Source of the DNA: Amycolatopsis bartoniae
GTDB taxonomy: Bacteria; Actinomycetota; Actinomycetes; Mycobacteriales; Pseudonocardiaceae
NCBI RefSeq assembly: GCF_014191255.1
Contig: NZ_JACHWH010000003.1
Span: 253,501 to 317,500, forward strand
Length of the DNA: 64,000 nt
Direction: 5' to 3'
The position numbers and the translations under genes are program-made. Under the pieces are notes generated by a model. It did not search any database, had not been told where the DNA came from, and saw only the letters and a list, made by a program, of their open reading frames with translations. Position 1 is the stretch's first letter; every line of letters begins with the position of its first letter. Shown here piece by piece: positions 41,708 through 50,319 of the stretch.

Positions 41708-43132
41708 ATGTCGACTCCAGTGGATTCCGTCAGAACCGGCCCGCCCCGGGCTGCGTCGCTCGTCCTGTTGTGCCTGATCGCCCTCACCTATTCGACGCTC
41801 GAAGGCATGGTGGCCCCGGCACTCCCGGTCTTGCAGAGCGCCTTCGGTGCTTCCCCTTCGGCCCTCGCCTGGGTGTTCACGGGGCTTCTCCTGGCGGGCA
41901 CCGTCGCCTCGCCACTGATCGGGCGCCTCGCCGACGTCCACGGGCCCAAGCGGGTCCTGCTCACCGTCCTGGCCCTCGTCGCGCTCGGCACGCTGCTGGC
42001 CGCTCTGGCCGGCACCATGGTCCTGCTGGCGCTCGGGCAGGTACTGCAGGGGTTCGGGCTCGGCTTCGTGCCACTGTCGATCGCGATCCTGAGCGGGGTG
42101 AGCCGGGGCTCAGGCAAGGCCGGGGTGGGGGTCCTCATCGGAATGTCCGGCTTCGGGACGGTCGCCGGTGGCCTCCTGGCCGGGCCGTTGCTCCTGGCGC
42201 TGTCCTACCGGTTCATCTACTGGATCCCGTTCGGCGTCCTGATCCTCGCCGGACTGCTCGCGGCGTGGCTTCTGCCGGCCACGGAGCCGAGCGCCCGGGG
42301 CCGGATCGACTGGGTGGGCGCGGTCCTGCTCGCCGGTGGGCTCGTCGCCTTGTTGCTGGGAATCACCTTCGTCCCGACGTCGGGCTGGGGTTCGGTGTTG
42401 GTGCTCGCGCTCCTTGCCGCCGCTGTGGTACTGCTCGCGAGCTTCTTCGTCGTGGAGCGGCGGACGGCGCAGCCGCTGGTCGCATTGCGGGTGGGTGGGC
42501 GTGCGATGGTCGCCACCTACGTGATCGGGCTGGCGACCGGCTGGGCGGGATCGGCGACGTTCGTGCTGCTGCCCCTGATCGTCGCCGCACCCCCGGCGTC
42601 GGGATACGGACTCGGCGAGAGCCCGCTGGTCACCGGCTCGCTGTTGACCGTGTTCGGGGTGCTCGGTGCGGCATCGGCCCCGCTTGCCGCACCGCTGGAA
42701 CGGCTGCTCGGCGCTCGGCTGCTGCTGGTGCTGTCGTGCCTGCCGCTCGTCGCGGCGCCGCTGGTGCTGATACTCGGGCACCTCGGCTTCGCCGGGCTCG
42801 TGGTTGCCGCCGGGCTGATCGGTCTCGGTATCGGGCTGGGGTTCTCGCAGGCGATGAACGTCGTGGTCGGCACGGTGCCGGCGGACCGGATCGGGAGCGC
42901 GAGCAGCGCCGTCTACGTGGTCCGGGGCGTCGGGAGCACGCTGGGTGCCCAGGTGACCGGCAGTTTGCTCACCGTCACCCTGTTGCCCGGGCTCGGTGTC
43001 TCGGCGTGGAGCGGGTTCCTCGCCGCACTGGTTGTCTCCGCCGTCGTCGCGATCGTCGCTGCCGCCGCGGCCGGGACCGTGCCGCGCAATGCCGTCGCGA
43101 GCCCGCGCCCTGTCGCGCTGGCCGAACACTGA
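41708..43132 (+). CDS. MFS transporter (DHA-type)
   Basis: A 474-residue major facilitator with about 12-14 membrane segments. LTYSTLEGMVAPALPVLQ is TM1 and IGRLADVHGPKRVLL the loop 2-3 motif. The TM4/TM5 region (GQVLQGFGLGFVPLSIAILS, then a GxxxGxxxGG-like FGTVAGGLLAGPLL) has the antiporter look. GGAGGAAG precedes ATG 41708 by 5 bases. Within the hydrolase operon it may export a breakdown product or the intact toxic compound, or import substrate; direction is inferred from the DHA-like motifs only. Confidence 0.87.
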   Translation: MSTPVDSVRTGPPRAASLVLLCLIALTYSTLEGMVAPALPVLQSAFGASPSALAWVFTGLLLAGTVASPLIGRLADVHGPKRVLLTVLALVALGTLLAALAGTMVLLALGQVLQGFGLGFVPLSIAILSGVSRGSGKAGVGVLIGMSGFGTVAGGLLAGPLLLALSYRFIYWIPFGVLILAGLLAAWLLPATEPSARGRIDWVGAVLLAGGLVALLLGITFVPTSGWGSVLVLALLAAAVVLLASFFVVERRTAQPLVALRVGGRAMVATYVIGLATGWAGSATFVLLPLIVAAPPASGYGLGESPLVTGSLLTVFGVLGAASAPLAAPLERLLGARLLLVLSCLPLVAAPLVLILGHLGFAGLVVAAGLIGLGIGLGFSQAMNVVVGTVPADRIGSASSAVYVVRGVGSTLGAQVTGSLLTVTLLPGLGVSAWSGFLAALVVSAVVAIVAAAAAGTVPRNAVASPRPVALAEH

Positions 43133-43147
43133 ACACAAGGAGCTGAC

Positions 43148-44386
43148 ATGGAGTTTTCCCCGCCACAGCGGGTCTTGGTGGTCGGAGCGGGCGCTGTCGG
43201 GCTCTCGTGCGCGTGGTTCCTGCAGGAGCACGGCGCCGACGTGGCCGTCCTCGACCGGTCGGGGGTGGGTGCGGGTGCTTCGTGGGGTAATGCCGGTTAC
43301 GTCGCACCGGCCATGGTCGCGCCGTTGCCGGATCCGGCGCTCTTGCGGGAAGGCGTCCGGAGCCTGCTGACGCCGGGGTCACCGGTGTCGGTGTCCGGGC
43401 GGGTGTCGGCGGCCATGCTGGCCTTCCTGGCCGGTTTCACCCGGAATTCGACCGGTGCGCGGTGGCGGCGAGGGATGGCTGCGCTGGCTCGGCTGGGACA
43501 GCTGAGCATCCCGGCGTTCGACGACCTGGTCGCGGGCGGTGTCGAGGCCGACGTGCACGAGGGAGTTGTCCGGATCGGGTTCACGGAGGGTGAGGACACC
43601 GCTGGTCTCGAGCAGGAGTTCGCCGCCGCCCGCGATGCCGGGCAGCCTGTGTCCTACTGGACGAGCCCGGGGCACGTGCGGCCGTTTTCCCGCCGTGTCA
43701 AGCAGGTGGTGCACCTGGAGGGCCAGCGGTTCGTCGCGCCGGGTGCGTTCCTCGACGCGCTCGCCGGCTCGGTGCGCAAGCGGGGCGGCGAGATCGTCGA
43801 CGGCGCCCGCGTCCGGTCGGTCGGGTTCGGCCCCCGCGGCCTCCAAATCGATACCTGGTCCGGCGCGCCGTACCGCGGCGACGCTGTCGTGCTGGCGACC
43901 GGACCGTGGTTGCCGGAGCTGGCCCGTCCGCTCGGCGTGCGGGCCCCGGTCCAGGCGGGCCGTGGCTACTCCTGCAGCGTCCGGCTCGCCGACCCGCTCG
44001 CCGCTCCGGCGTATCTTCCCGGTGTCCGGGTCGCACTGACGCCGTACGGGGATCGTGCCCGCGTCGCGGGAACCATGGAGATCGCCGATCGTGACGCGCC
44101 GTTCGACCGCAGGCGCCTCGATGCGATCCTGCGTTCGATACACCCGTTGATCGAGGGGGCCGATTGGGCCGACGTGCGGGATCCGTGGGTCGGGGCCCGC
44201 CCCCTGACATCGGACGGCCTGCCCCTGATCGGCTCGACGAAGCTCGAGGGTGTCCACGTCGCGGGCGGGCACGGCATGTGGGGGCTCACCCTCGGACCCG
44301 CCACGGGCAAGCTGCTGGCCCGGCAGATCATGACCGGAACCGACCTGCCCGAACTGGCCCCCTTCCACCCCCTCCGGCGCGGCTGA
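43148..44386 (+). CDS. D-amino-acid dehydrogenase-like FAD oxidoreductase (DadA type)
   Basis: A 412-residue DAO-family flavoprotein. The FAD motif is VLVVGAGAVGLSCAWFLQEH, then VLDRSGVGAGASWGNAGYVA (typical DadA GASxxNAG), VVLATGPWLPEL and the C-terminal ARPLTSDGLPLIGST followed by VAGGHGMWGLTLGPATGKLL. DadA enzymes deaminate D-amino acids through imines to 2-oxo acids, passing electrons to quinones. It ends the island operon and is followed directly by a RidA remnant, the usual imine-clearing partner. Confidence 0.9.
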   Translation: MEFSPPQRVLVVGAGAVGLSCAWFLQEHGADVAVLDRSGVGAGASWGNAGYVAPAMVAPLPDPALLREGVRSLLTPGSPVSVSGRVSAAMLAFLAGFTRNSTGARWRRGMAALARLGQLSIPAFDDLVAGGVEADVHEGVVRIGFTEGEDTAGLEQEFAAARDAGQPVSYWTSPGHVRPFSRRVKQVVHLEGQRFVAPGAFLDALAGSVRKRGGEIVDGARVRSVGFGPRGLQIDTWSGAPYRGDAVVLATGPWLPELARPLGVRAPVQAGRGYSCSVRLADPLAAPAYLPGVRVALTPYGDRARVAGTMEIADRDAPFDRRRLDAILRSIHPLIEGADWADVRDPWVGARPLTSDGLPLIGSTKLEGVHVAGGHGMWGLTLGPATGKLLARQIMTGTDLPELAPFHPLRRG

Positions 44387-44394
44387 CCAGGTGC

Positions 44395-44685
44395 GTGCCC
44401 GGCAGCCCGCGACCCCGCCGCCAAGGCAACCTGCTGTTGTTGTCGGGCCAGGTCGGCGTCGGCGAGAACTGGCGGCCGGTCGACGGCACCTTCCACGACG
44501 AGGCACGCGCGGCCTTCCGCAATGTCCGGGGCGTTCTGGCCGAGGCCGGAGCTCAGCCGCACCAGATTCTCAAGATCACCGCCTACCTGGCCGACTTCGG
44601 AGACTTCGCCGCCTACAACGAGGTCTGGGCCAAGGAGTTCCCCGAGCCGCGCCCTGCTCGTACGACGATCGGCGCCAGGCGCCCC
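44395..44685 (+). pseudogene. RidA (YjgF/YER057c) fragment
   Basis: The frame gives QGNLLLLSGQVGVGENWRPV, FHDEARAAFRNVRGVLAEAG, ILKITAYLADFGDFAAYNEV and PEPRPARTTIGA, unmistakable RidA sequence. The first 10-15 residues of the family (IGPYSQAV region) are missing. After TTIGA the similarity stops, and the frame runs on into the 3' end of the opposite gene. The C-terminal Glu strand (VEIEAVA) is absent, so the protein would not form the trimer site. GTG 44395 is the only start. Confidence 0.65.
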
Positions 44686-44735
44686 ATTCGTCTGTGGCGG
44701 CCGCTCCACCGGACGCTGCCGCGACAGGCTTGTGG

Positions 44736-46124
44736 TCAGGCTGGTTCGGCTGTGGGCAACGGCGTTGCCGAGAAGACGCCCTCCGGATCCACAGCCGCCT
44801 TGATTCGCTGCAGGCGCGGAAGATTGTCTCCGTGGACATGGGGAATCTGGTCGGTCGCTTCCGGACCGAGGAGGTTTGCGTAGCCGCCTGGGAAGGCTTG
44901 CCCGGCCAGTGCGACGGATGCCTCGTCGGCCCAGCCGTGGACATGCTCGCCGGTGTCCACCGAGGGCCAGATGCCGATGATCTCGGTCATGAGGTGCGGC
45001 CTGCGCAGCACGAACGCGGTGTCGGCGGGAGCGATCCTGGCGGCTGCCCCGTGGAATTGGTGCAGGGTGATCCCGGACATCGGCGTCGGCAGGCGACCGC
45101 CGAACCGCTCGATGACATCGACGACGTCCTCGTCAAGCGCGGGCACGGAGCGGGTCCGGATGGTGACGTGCCTGCCGTCGGGGAACATCGCGTCCCGCCC
45201 GGCGATCGTGGCCGCGTACGATGCGGCGCCCAACTGGGCCAGCACCGGATCGCCGAGCCGGGCCAGCGTCATCACCGGCCCCGAGGGATCCTCGCCGGTC
45301 GCGACATCGCCGGACCAAGTCGGCAGCACCAGCAACACGGGTGAGCCATCCGGAGCGGCGATCGCGCCGACCTGGATCGTGAGGTCGTCGGAGGAGTCCT
45401 GTTGTGCCTCGCGGACTCGCTCGAGCACCTGCCTGGCCTGGTTCCAGGGGTAGAGCACCATGCCGGTCACCACCGCCGGCACGGCGTGCAGCCGCACCGT
45501 CATCGACGTGACGACCCCGAAATTGCCGCCGCCACCGCGAAGCGCCCACAGCAGGTCTTGATCACGCCGGCTGTCCGTGTGCACGACCGACCCGTCAGCC
45601 GTGACCACTTCCGCGGCCAGCAGGTTGTCCGCGGCGAGGCCCGCCCGCCCGGCGAGCGGCCCATAGCCGCCGCCGAGGGTGAGGCCGGCCACCCCGACCG
45701 TGCCGATCGTGCCGGTCGCGGCCACCAAGCCGTGCTCACCGGCCGCGGCCAGCAGGTCGTTGGCGGACGCGCCACCACCAACCTCGGCGGTCCGGGCCGT
45801 GGGGTCGACCCGAACACCGTGCATCGGCCTCAAGTCCAAGGTCAGGCCTCCGTCGGCAAGGGCGCGGCCGGCGTAGTCGTGCCCCCTCCCGCGAACCGAG
45901 AGCGGAAGACCGAACTCGCGCGCGGTGCGTACCCCGAGCACCACGTCATCGGTGGACGTGCAGGCCAGCACGATGGCGGGGCGGTGCTTCACGGCGCCGT
46001 TCCACAAGGCGACGCCGTCGACGTAGCCCTGGCCGGAAACGTGCACCTGCTCGGCGCGCCGCGATGTGCGCAGCGCGCGATGGGCGTCGGCGACGGAACG
46101 GGCGTGATCGTGACTGCGGGGCAT
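44736..46124 (-). CDS. BBE-like FAD-linked oxidoreductase
   Basis: A 462-residue berberine-bridge-enzyme/PCMH-type flavoprotein. The FAD domain has VRGRGHDYAGRALADGG, whose His likely carries the 8-alpha covalent FAD, then GTIGTVGVAGLTLGGGYGPL (no Cys at the second attachment site, hence monocovalent) and DQDLLWALRGGGGNFGVVTS. The C-terminus PEGVFSATPLP is the BBE tail form. ATG 46124 has GAAGGAAG at good spacing. Its promoter holds the third copy of the terpene-type block and the AGAACGTTCT palindrome. Oxidation of an alcohol or amine, possibly of the terpenoid product, is inferred. Confidence 0.88.
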   Translation of the reverse strand: MPRSHDHARSVADAHRALRTSRRAEQVHVSGQGYVDGVALWNGAVKHRPAIVLACTSTDDVVLGVRTAREFGLPLSVRGRGHDYAGRALADGGLTLDLRPMHGVRVDPTARTAEVGGGASANDLLAAAGEHGLVAATGTIGTVGVAGLTLGGGYGPLAGRAGLAADNLLAAEVVTADGSVVHTDSRRDQDLLWALRGGGGNFGVVTSMTVRLHAVPAVVTGMVLYPWNQARQVLERVREAQQDSSDDLTIQVGAIAAPDGSPVLLVLPTWSGDVATGEDPSGPVMTLARLGDPVLAQLGAASYAATIAGRDAMFPDGRHVTIRTRSVPALDEDVVDVIERFGGRLPTPMSGITLHQFHGAAARIAPADTAFVLRRPHLMTEIIGIWPSVDTGEHVHGWADEASVALAGQAFPGGYANLLGPEATDQIPHVHGDNLPRLQRIKAAVDPEGVFSATPLPTAEPA

Positions 46125-46159
46125 GAGCTTCCTTCGGCAGTAGCGAGCGAATGCGGAAC

Positions 46160-46196
46160 AGAACGTTCTATCCACCTGTGTGTGGCGCTCACTCTA
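46160..46196 (-). promoter_or_regulatory. Third copy of the conserved promoter block, with AGAACGTTCT
   Basis: On the minus strand TAGAGT (46196-46191) starts a 25-base block ending GGTGG at 46172, two bases, then AGAACGTTCT (46169-46160). It is 19/25 identical to the 11452-11476 copy and 15/25 to the 7139 copy, with the same palindrome as the latter. It lies 36 bases before the BBE-like start. Confidence 0.5.
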
Positions 46197-46342
46197 CCAA
46201 GTTTTGCGATCAGGCGGCAGCACATCTCGACGGCGTGCGGCTTCGCGAACTGGCCGTTCGGATGGTGCACGACACTCGCGGCCAGAGGCAGGGTGTCACT
46301 CCGGTGCAGCCGGGCCGGTGTACGGTCCACTCGAGTCTTCGG

Positions 46343-46774
46343 TCATTTCACCGTTTTCATCGGGAATTGGGAGTTGGTCCGGGCGACACCGGGCAAGCGC
46401 GTGAGAGTGTTCATGTAGACCCGCTCGTAGGCAGCGAGGTCGGCGACGGCCACCCACAGCAGGTAGTCGGGCTGGCCGAACAGACGGAAGCACTCCTCGA
46501 CTTCGTCGACCTCGGCGATCCGGGCTTCGAACGCCTCGATCGTGCCGATGTCCTGGGTGGCCATGTCGATGTGCACGAGGACGCGGAAACCCCGGCCGAG
46601 CGCCGTGGCGTTCACGGCGGCGTGATAACCGGTGATGACGCCGGCCTCCTCCAGCGCGCGCACTCGGCGCAGGCACGGCGAGGGAGTCAACCCCACCTTG
46701 TCGGCGAGCTCGGTGTTGGCGAGGCGGCCGTCAGCCTGCAGGTGGCGAATGATTGCGCGATCCGTCTGATCCAT
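46343..46774 (-). CDS. Lrp/AsnC-family regulator
   Basis: A 143-residue feast/famine regulator. The N-terminal HTH (DQTDRAIIRHLQADGRLANT followed by ELADKVGLTPSPCLRRVRAL) and C-terminal RAM domain (FRVLVHIDMA to GQPDYLLWVAVADLAAYERV) are complete. ATG 46774 is the natural start. It is divergent from the PLP decarboxylase across 81 bases with an inverted repeat, so the amino acid decarboxylated there may be its co-effector. Confidence 0.92.
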   Translation of the reverse strand: MDQTDRAIIRHLQADGRLANTELADKVGLTPSPCLRRVRALEEAGVITGYHAAVNATALGRGFRVLVHIDMATQDIGTIEAFEARIAEVDEVEECFRLFGQPDYLLWVAVADLAAYERVYMNTLTRLPGVARTNSQFPMKTVK

Positions 46775-46783
46775 GGGCGCACT

Positions 46784-46821
46784 ATGCCAAAGCAGCCGCG
46801 GACATAGGACGAATATGGCAT
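46784..46821. promoter_or_regulatory. Inverted repeat in the Lrp/decarboxylase divergent promoter
   Basis: ATGCCA (46784-46789) and TGGCAT (46816-46821) are inverted arms 32 bases centre to centre, about three helical turns, the spacing expected for Lrp dimers on one DNA face. Confidence 0.35.
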
Positions 46822-46855
46822 CCTGTGCGCAGAACTTTGTCATAACGTGCTGCGC

Positions 46856-48271
46856 ATGAGTGAGCTGGTACTGACTGACGAGGAGCGCGCCCGGGCGGGT
46901 GAACGTCTGGTGGCGCTGCTGGACCGATACGAACGCGGCCTGCCTGAATCGCGCCTGTTGCCCGAGCCGGACCGCGATCAGCTGGCGACGCTGCTCGCGG
47001 ACTTGGTGCCGGAAAAGGGCATCGGCGTGGACGGCCTGTTCGACCGTCTCGAGAACACGATCCTGCCCAACTCCACCACCGTGGCGCACCCCCGGTTCCT
47101 CGCCTACGTGCTCGGGCCGCCCAACGGCGTTGCCGCCTACGCCGAGGCCGTCGCCGCGACGATCAACCAGAACTGCAATTTCTGGCAGCTGTCCCCGGCC
47201 GCGAGCGTCGTCGAGCGGGCGGTGCTGGAGTGGCTGGCCTCGATCGTCGGATTCCCGGCGACCGCGAAAGGCATCCTGACCGGGGGCGGCTCGCTGGCCA
47301 CGTTGCAGGCCTTGGCGACCGCGCTGGATGACCGCGTGCCCGGATTTCGGAGGACCGGGCTTCAGCGCTCGGCGCCGCCGTTGGTCATTTACACGTCGGT
47401 CGAGGCTCACCGCAGCGTCGACAGGGCCGCGGCGATCCTGGGAATCGGCGTCGACCACGTCCGCCACATCACGGTCGACGACCAGAACCGGATGGACGTC
47501 GACGCGCTGACCGCGGTCATCGATGCGGACCGCGAGGCCGGTCTGCGGCCCTGGTGCGTGGTCGCGACATGCGGCACCGTGGCCACCGGCTCGGTCGATC
47601 CCCTGGACGCGATCGCCGATCTGTGCGAGGAGCAGGACCTGTGGCTGCACGTCGATGGCGCCTACGGTGGCCTCTTCCTGCTGTGCGAGGAGATGCGGGA
47701 GCTGATGAGAGGAGCCGCCCGCGCCGACTCGATCTCCATGGATCCGCACAAGCTGCTGTTCGCTCCGCTGGAAGCCGGCTGCCTGCTCGTGCGCGACGGC
47801 GCAAAGCTGCGTGCGGCATACGCGTTCGACTCGTCGTACCTCACCGTGGCGGAAGACCCGTTGATGACCGACTACATGGACTACGGGCCCCAGCTTTCGC
47901 GAAGCTTCAAGGCGCTGAAAGTGTGGAGTGCTTTACAGGCGTTCGGCGTGGATTCGTTCCGAGTCGCGACTCGCCGGACGCTCGAACTGGCGCAGCACTT
48001 CGCGCGCGGCGTCGAGGCTACGACCGGCCTGACCCTGCTCGCCCCCGTCACGTTGACGGCGGTGTGCTTCGTTGTCGATGATGCGTCCCACAGCGATCAC
48101 ACGAAACTTCTGGAAACGCTGGCCGCGGAGAACACCGCGCTGCTCGGACCGGTGATGATCAACGGCAGGCACGGTATCCGCGCCTGCATCACCAACCACC
48201 GCACGACGACCGAGGACATCGACCTGATCCTCGCTCGGTTACGGGAGGTCGTCGCAAGCCGGCAGAGGTGA
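46856..48271 (+). CDS. PLP-dependent group II amino-acid decarboxylase
   Basis: A 471-residue fold-type I PLP enzyme of the glutamate/aromatic amino acid/diaminobutyrate decarboxylase family. HPRFLAYVLGPPNGVAAYAE is the N-terminal substrate region, GILTGGGSLATLQAL binds the phosphate, YTSVEAHRSVDRAA carries the His stacking on PLP, HVDGAYGG the Asp, and SISMDPHKLLFAPLEAG the Schiff-base Lys. ATG 46856 has no clear ribosome site; GTG 46847 is possible. The product would be an amine, and Lrp is adjacent and divergent. The substrate amino acid is not predictable. Confidence 0.9.
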   Translation: MSELVLTDEERARAGERLVALLDRYERGLPESRLLPEPDRDQLATLLADLVPEKGIGVDGLFDRLENTILPNSTTVAHPRFLAYVLGPPNGVAAYAEAVAATINQNCNFWQLSPAASVVERAVLEWLASIVGFPATAKGILTGGGSLATLQALATALDDRVPGFRRTGLQRSAPPLVIYTSVEAHRSVDRAAAILGIGVDHVRHITVDDQNRMDVDALTAVIDADREAGLRPWCVVATCGTVATGSVDPLDAIADLCEEQDLWLHVDGAYGGLFLLCEEMRELMRGAARADSISMDPHKLLFAPLEAGCLLVRDGAKLRAAYAFDSSYLTVAEDPLMTDYMDYGPQLSRSFKALKVWSALQAFGVDSFRVATRRTLELAQHFARGVEATTGLTLLAPVTLTAVCFVVDDASHSDHTKLLETLAAENTALLGPVMINGRHGIRACITNHRTTTEDIDLILARLREVVASRQR

Positions 48272-48552
48272 ACACGTCGGTGATCACCAGTTGGCGGCGC
48301 GGGCAGGTGTTCGATCTCCTGTGACTTTGTCCGGGGCGGTAGTCGGTGCCGAGCAGTCCGGCGATCAAGACATGGTGCAAACCGGGGATTCTCCGCCGTC
48401 CGCAGTACTCACTCAGCTCCGTCGATCACGGCTGCGGGCGCCGCACATCCTCCGCGACACCGGCCGGGTGAAGGTGTCGAAGGCACGCGAGATCTCGGGA
48501 CGTTGTCGTCTACCGCCCACTGGCTGTGTGCAGCGGCGGCCGGAGCCGCGGA
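48272..48552. other. Non-coding stretch between decarboxylase and TetR
   Basis: 281 bases with no domain-like frame and no clear hairpin. The two genes converge here, so a transcription end is expected, but no convincing terminator stem was seen. Confidence 0.4.
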
Positions 48553-49125
48553 TCAGGCTGTCGGCAGCGCCGCGTCGAGCAGAGTGGCGGCGGCTGTCCT
48601 GGCCGCCCACGCGCCGTGCTGATCGCGATCCATCCGAGCCGACTGGGCGGCGCCATCCCAGAGCAGATGCAGCTGCTGGGCGAGGGTTCGCGGATTCGAA
48701 GCGCCGGTCTGCGACGCGAGTGCCGTGAAGGTTTCCCGGAGCCAGTCGCGGTACGCGTCGGCCGCCGCGTCCGCGCTCGGGGCATGGGCTTCGGCGGTTG
48801 CGTTGGCGAACGGGCAGCCCCGGTACTCGGGATCGCTGGTCAGCTCGATCTGGAGGTCGAAGACCGCGAGCAGTTGCTCGCGCGAAGAGCGATGGCGGCC
48901 GATCGCCTGGTCGACGCGCTCGCGCATTTCGCGATGGCGGATCTCCAGGTAGGCGGCGATCAACGCGTCCTTGGAGCCGAAGGTGCTGTAGAGGGTCGCC
49001 TTGGCTACCCCGGCCCTGGCGATGACCCGATCGATCCCGACCGTGTGCACCCCTTCCCGGTAGAAGAGCTCGGTCGCGGCGGCCAGCAGGCGTTCATGTG
49101 GAGTGGTGGAGGCGTCGTCGGCCAC
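48553..49125 (-). CDS. TetR-family transcriptional regulator
   Basis: A 190-residue TetR regulator. The HTH (residues 12-57) reads RLLAAATELFYREGVHTVGI then DRVIARAGVAKATLYSTFGS. The C-terminal domain contains EYRGCPFANATAEAHAPSAD and QQLHLLWDGAAQSARMDRD, the Cys-containing form seen in TetR proteins near nitroreductases and oxidoreductases. Start GTG 49125 is the best guess; GTG 49134 is in frame. Its promoter (49203-49253) is an inverted near-copy of the nitroreductase promoter, so one protein very likely represses both. Confidence 0.87.
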   Translation of the reverse strand: MADDASTTPHERLLAAATELFYREGVHTVGIDRVIARAGVAKATLYSTFGSKDALIAAYLEIRHREMRERVDQAIGRHRSSREQLLAVFDLQIELTSDPEYRGCPFANATAEAHAPSADAAADAYRDWLRETFTALASQTGASNPRTLAQQLHLLWDGAAQSARMDRDQHGAWAARTAAATLLDAALPTA

Positions 49126-49202
49126 GGATCGCACCCTAACGTCCGGCCCGCTGCGTCGCGCGGCCGCGCCGCCCACCTTCTCCGCGTGCTGTGGACCATT
49201 CG

Positions 49203-49253
49203 TACAGACCTGTCTGTTCACTCCTCGACCATAGCAGCACCTATCGGCGGCCC
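49203..49253 (-). repeat. Promoter/operator inverted repeat, left copy (drives TetR)
   Basis: A 51-base block matched in reverse at 49464-49514 with 46/51 identity. It contains the operator-like CAGAC-CT-GTCTG (49205-49216). Read towards the TetR gene it would form that gene's promoter and operator. Confidence 0.7.
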
Positions 49254-49463
49254 ACGCTGGCATGTCGCGCACGGCCGGTCTGCTCCAGGGAACCCGCCTG
49301 CACGAGCTGCCGTTCGCTGCGTCGGCGGGGCGGAAATCGGCGGTTCCTGGTTCCGTCCGATATGACGGGTGACCTGCGCGGTGCGCTGCTCCGGTACCAC
49401 TTCGGCCTGCGCCAGATGCGGAAGAGCGGAACCGACCCACGCTCGTCCAGGAGTTGCCGGAGC

Positions 49464-49514
49464 GGGTCACCAAGAGGTGCTGCTATGGTCGAGGAGCGAA
49501 CAGACAGGTCTGTA
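49464..49514 (+). repeat. Promoter/operator inverted repeat, right copy (drives nitroreductase)
   Basis: Inverted partner of 49203-49253, containing CAGAC-AG-GTCTG (49501-49512). It faces the nitroreductase start at 49639. The 210 bases between the copies hold no recognisable gene. Confidence 0.7.
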
Positions 49515-49638
49515 TGCTCGCTTGCAGTAGGCGGCCTCCGCGGGCGTCTGGCCACCCTGCCCCGACCAGCTCGTTGGTCGGGGCGCTCGTCGCCGCGACC
49601 ACTGGCACTATCCGCTGATTCCGACTGGGAGCAACACG

Positions 49639-50319
49639 ATGAACGACAGCAGCCCGACGAACCTCACTCTCGGCCTCACCGCCGACCAAGTCCTCACCAC
49701 CACGCGCGCGGTTCGCCGCCGCCTTGACCTGACCCGGCCTGTTCCGCGGGAGCTGATCCAGGAGGCCGTGGCGATCGCCACTCAGGCTCCGACCGGCCGC
49801 AACCAGCAGCAATGGGACTTCGTCTTCGTCGACGATCCCGCGACGAAGGTGGAGATGGCCAACCTCTGGCGCGCCGGACTCGCGCACGGCAGTCCCGACG
49901 AACACCACGGCCTGCCGCTCCCGACCAGGGGGAGCTTCGCTTCGGCGGAGTGGGGACGGATCCGGGGCAGCCTCGGCCACCTGATCGAGCATCTGCACGA
50001 GGTGCCGGTGCTGATGATCCCGGTGGTGCGGGTCGCGACCCGCGCCGAACTCGGCACAGTCCACGGACAGGCGCACAACTGGGGCTCAGTGCTTCCCGCT
50101 ACCTGGAGCTTCATGCTCGCCGCGCGGGAACGCGGCCTCGGCACGTGCTGGACCATCGGCCACCTCGCCTATGAGCGTGAGATGGCCGACCTGCTCGGCC
50201 TTCCGTTCGACACCACCGTCCAGGTCGCGTTGATCCCCGTCGCCTACACGATCGGCATCGACTTCAAACCGGCCCCGCGGGTCGACGCCAAGAATTTCGT
50301 CCACTGGAACGGCTGGTAG
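49639..50319 (+). CDS. Nitroreductase-family FMN oxidoreductase
   Basis: A 226-residue nitroreductase-fold protein. TTRAVRRRLDLTRPV is the N-terminal FMN-binding RS/R-type motif, AIATQAPTGRNQQQW the phosphate-binding loop (normally APSGxNxQPW), and SVLPATWSFMLAARERGLGT with CWTIGH the C-terminal FMN part. FMN-dependent, NAD(P)H-driven reduction of nitro groups, quinones or unsaturated bonds is expected. ATG 49639 follows GGGAGCAACACG. The inverted promoter copy suggests tight co-control with the TetR gene. Confidence 0.9.
   Translation: MNDSSPTNLTLGLTADQVLTTTRAVRRRLDLTRPVPRELIQEAVAIATQAPTGRNQQQWDFVFVDDPATKVEMANLWRAGLAHGSPDEHHGLPLPTRGSFASAEWGRIRGSLGHLIEHLHEVPVLMIPVVRVATRAELGTVHGQAHNWGSVLPATWSFMLAARERGLGTCWTIGHLAYEREMADLLGLPFDTTVQVALIPVAYTIGIDFKPAPRVDAKNFVHWNGW

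Noticed and set aside
48291-48728. Plus-strand frame after the decarboxylase
   Set aside because: Overlaps the TetR gene on the other strand and shows no domain or codon bias.
49254-49463. Possible small gene between the inverted promoter copies (e.g. frame with MTGDLRGALLRYHFG)
   Set aside because: Resemblance to a TetR helix is limited to a few residues; no start signal and no continuous domain.
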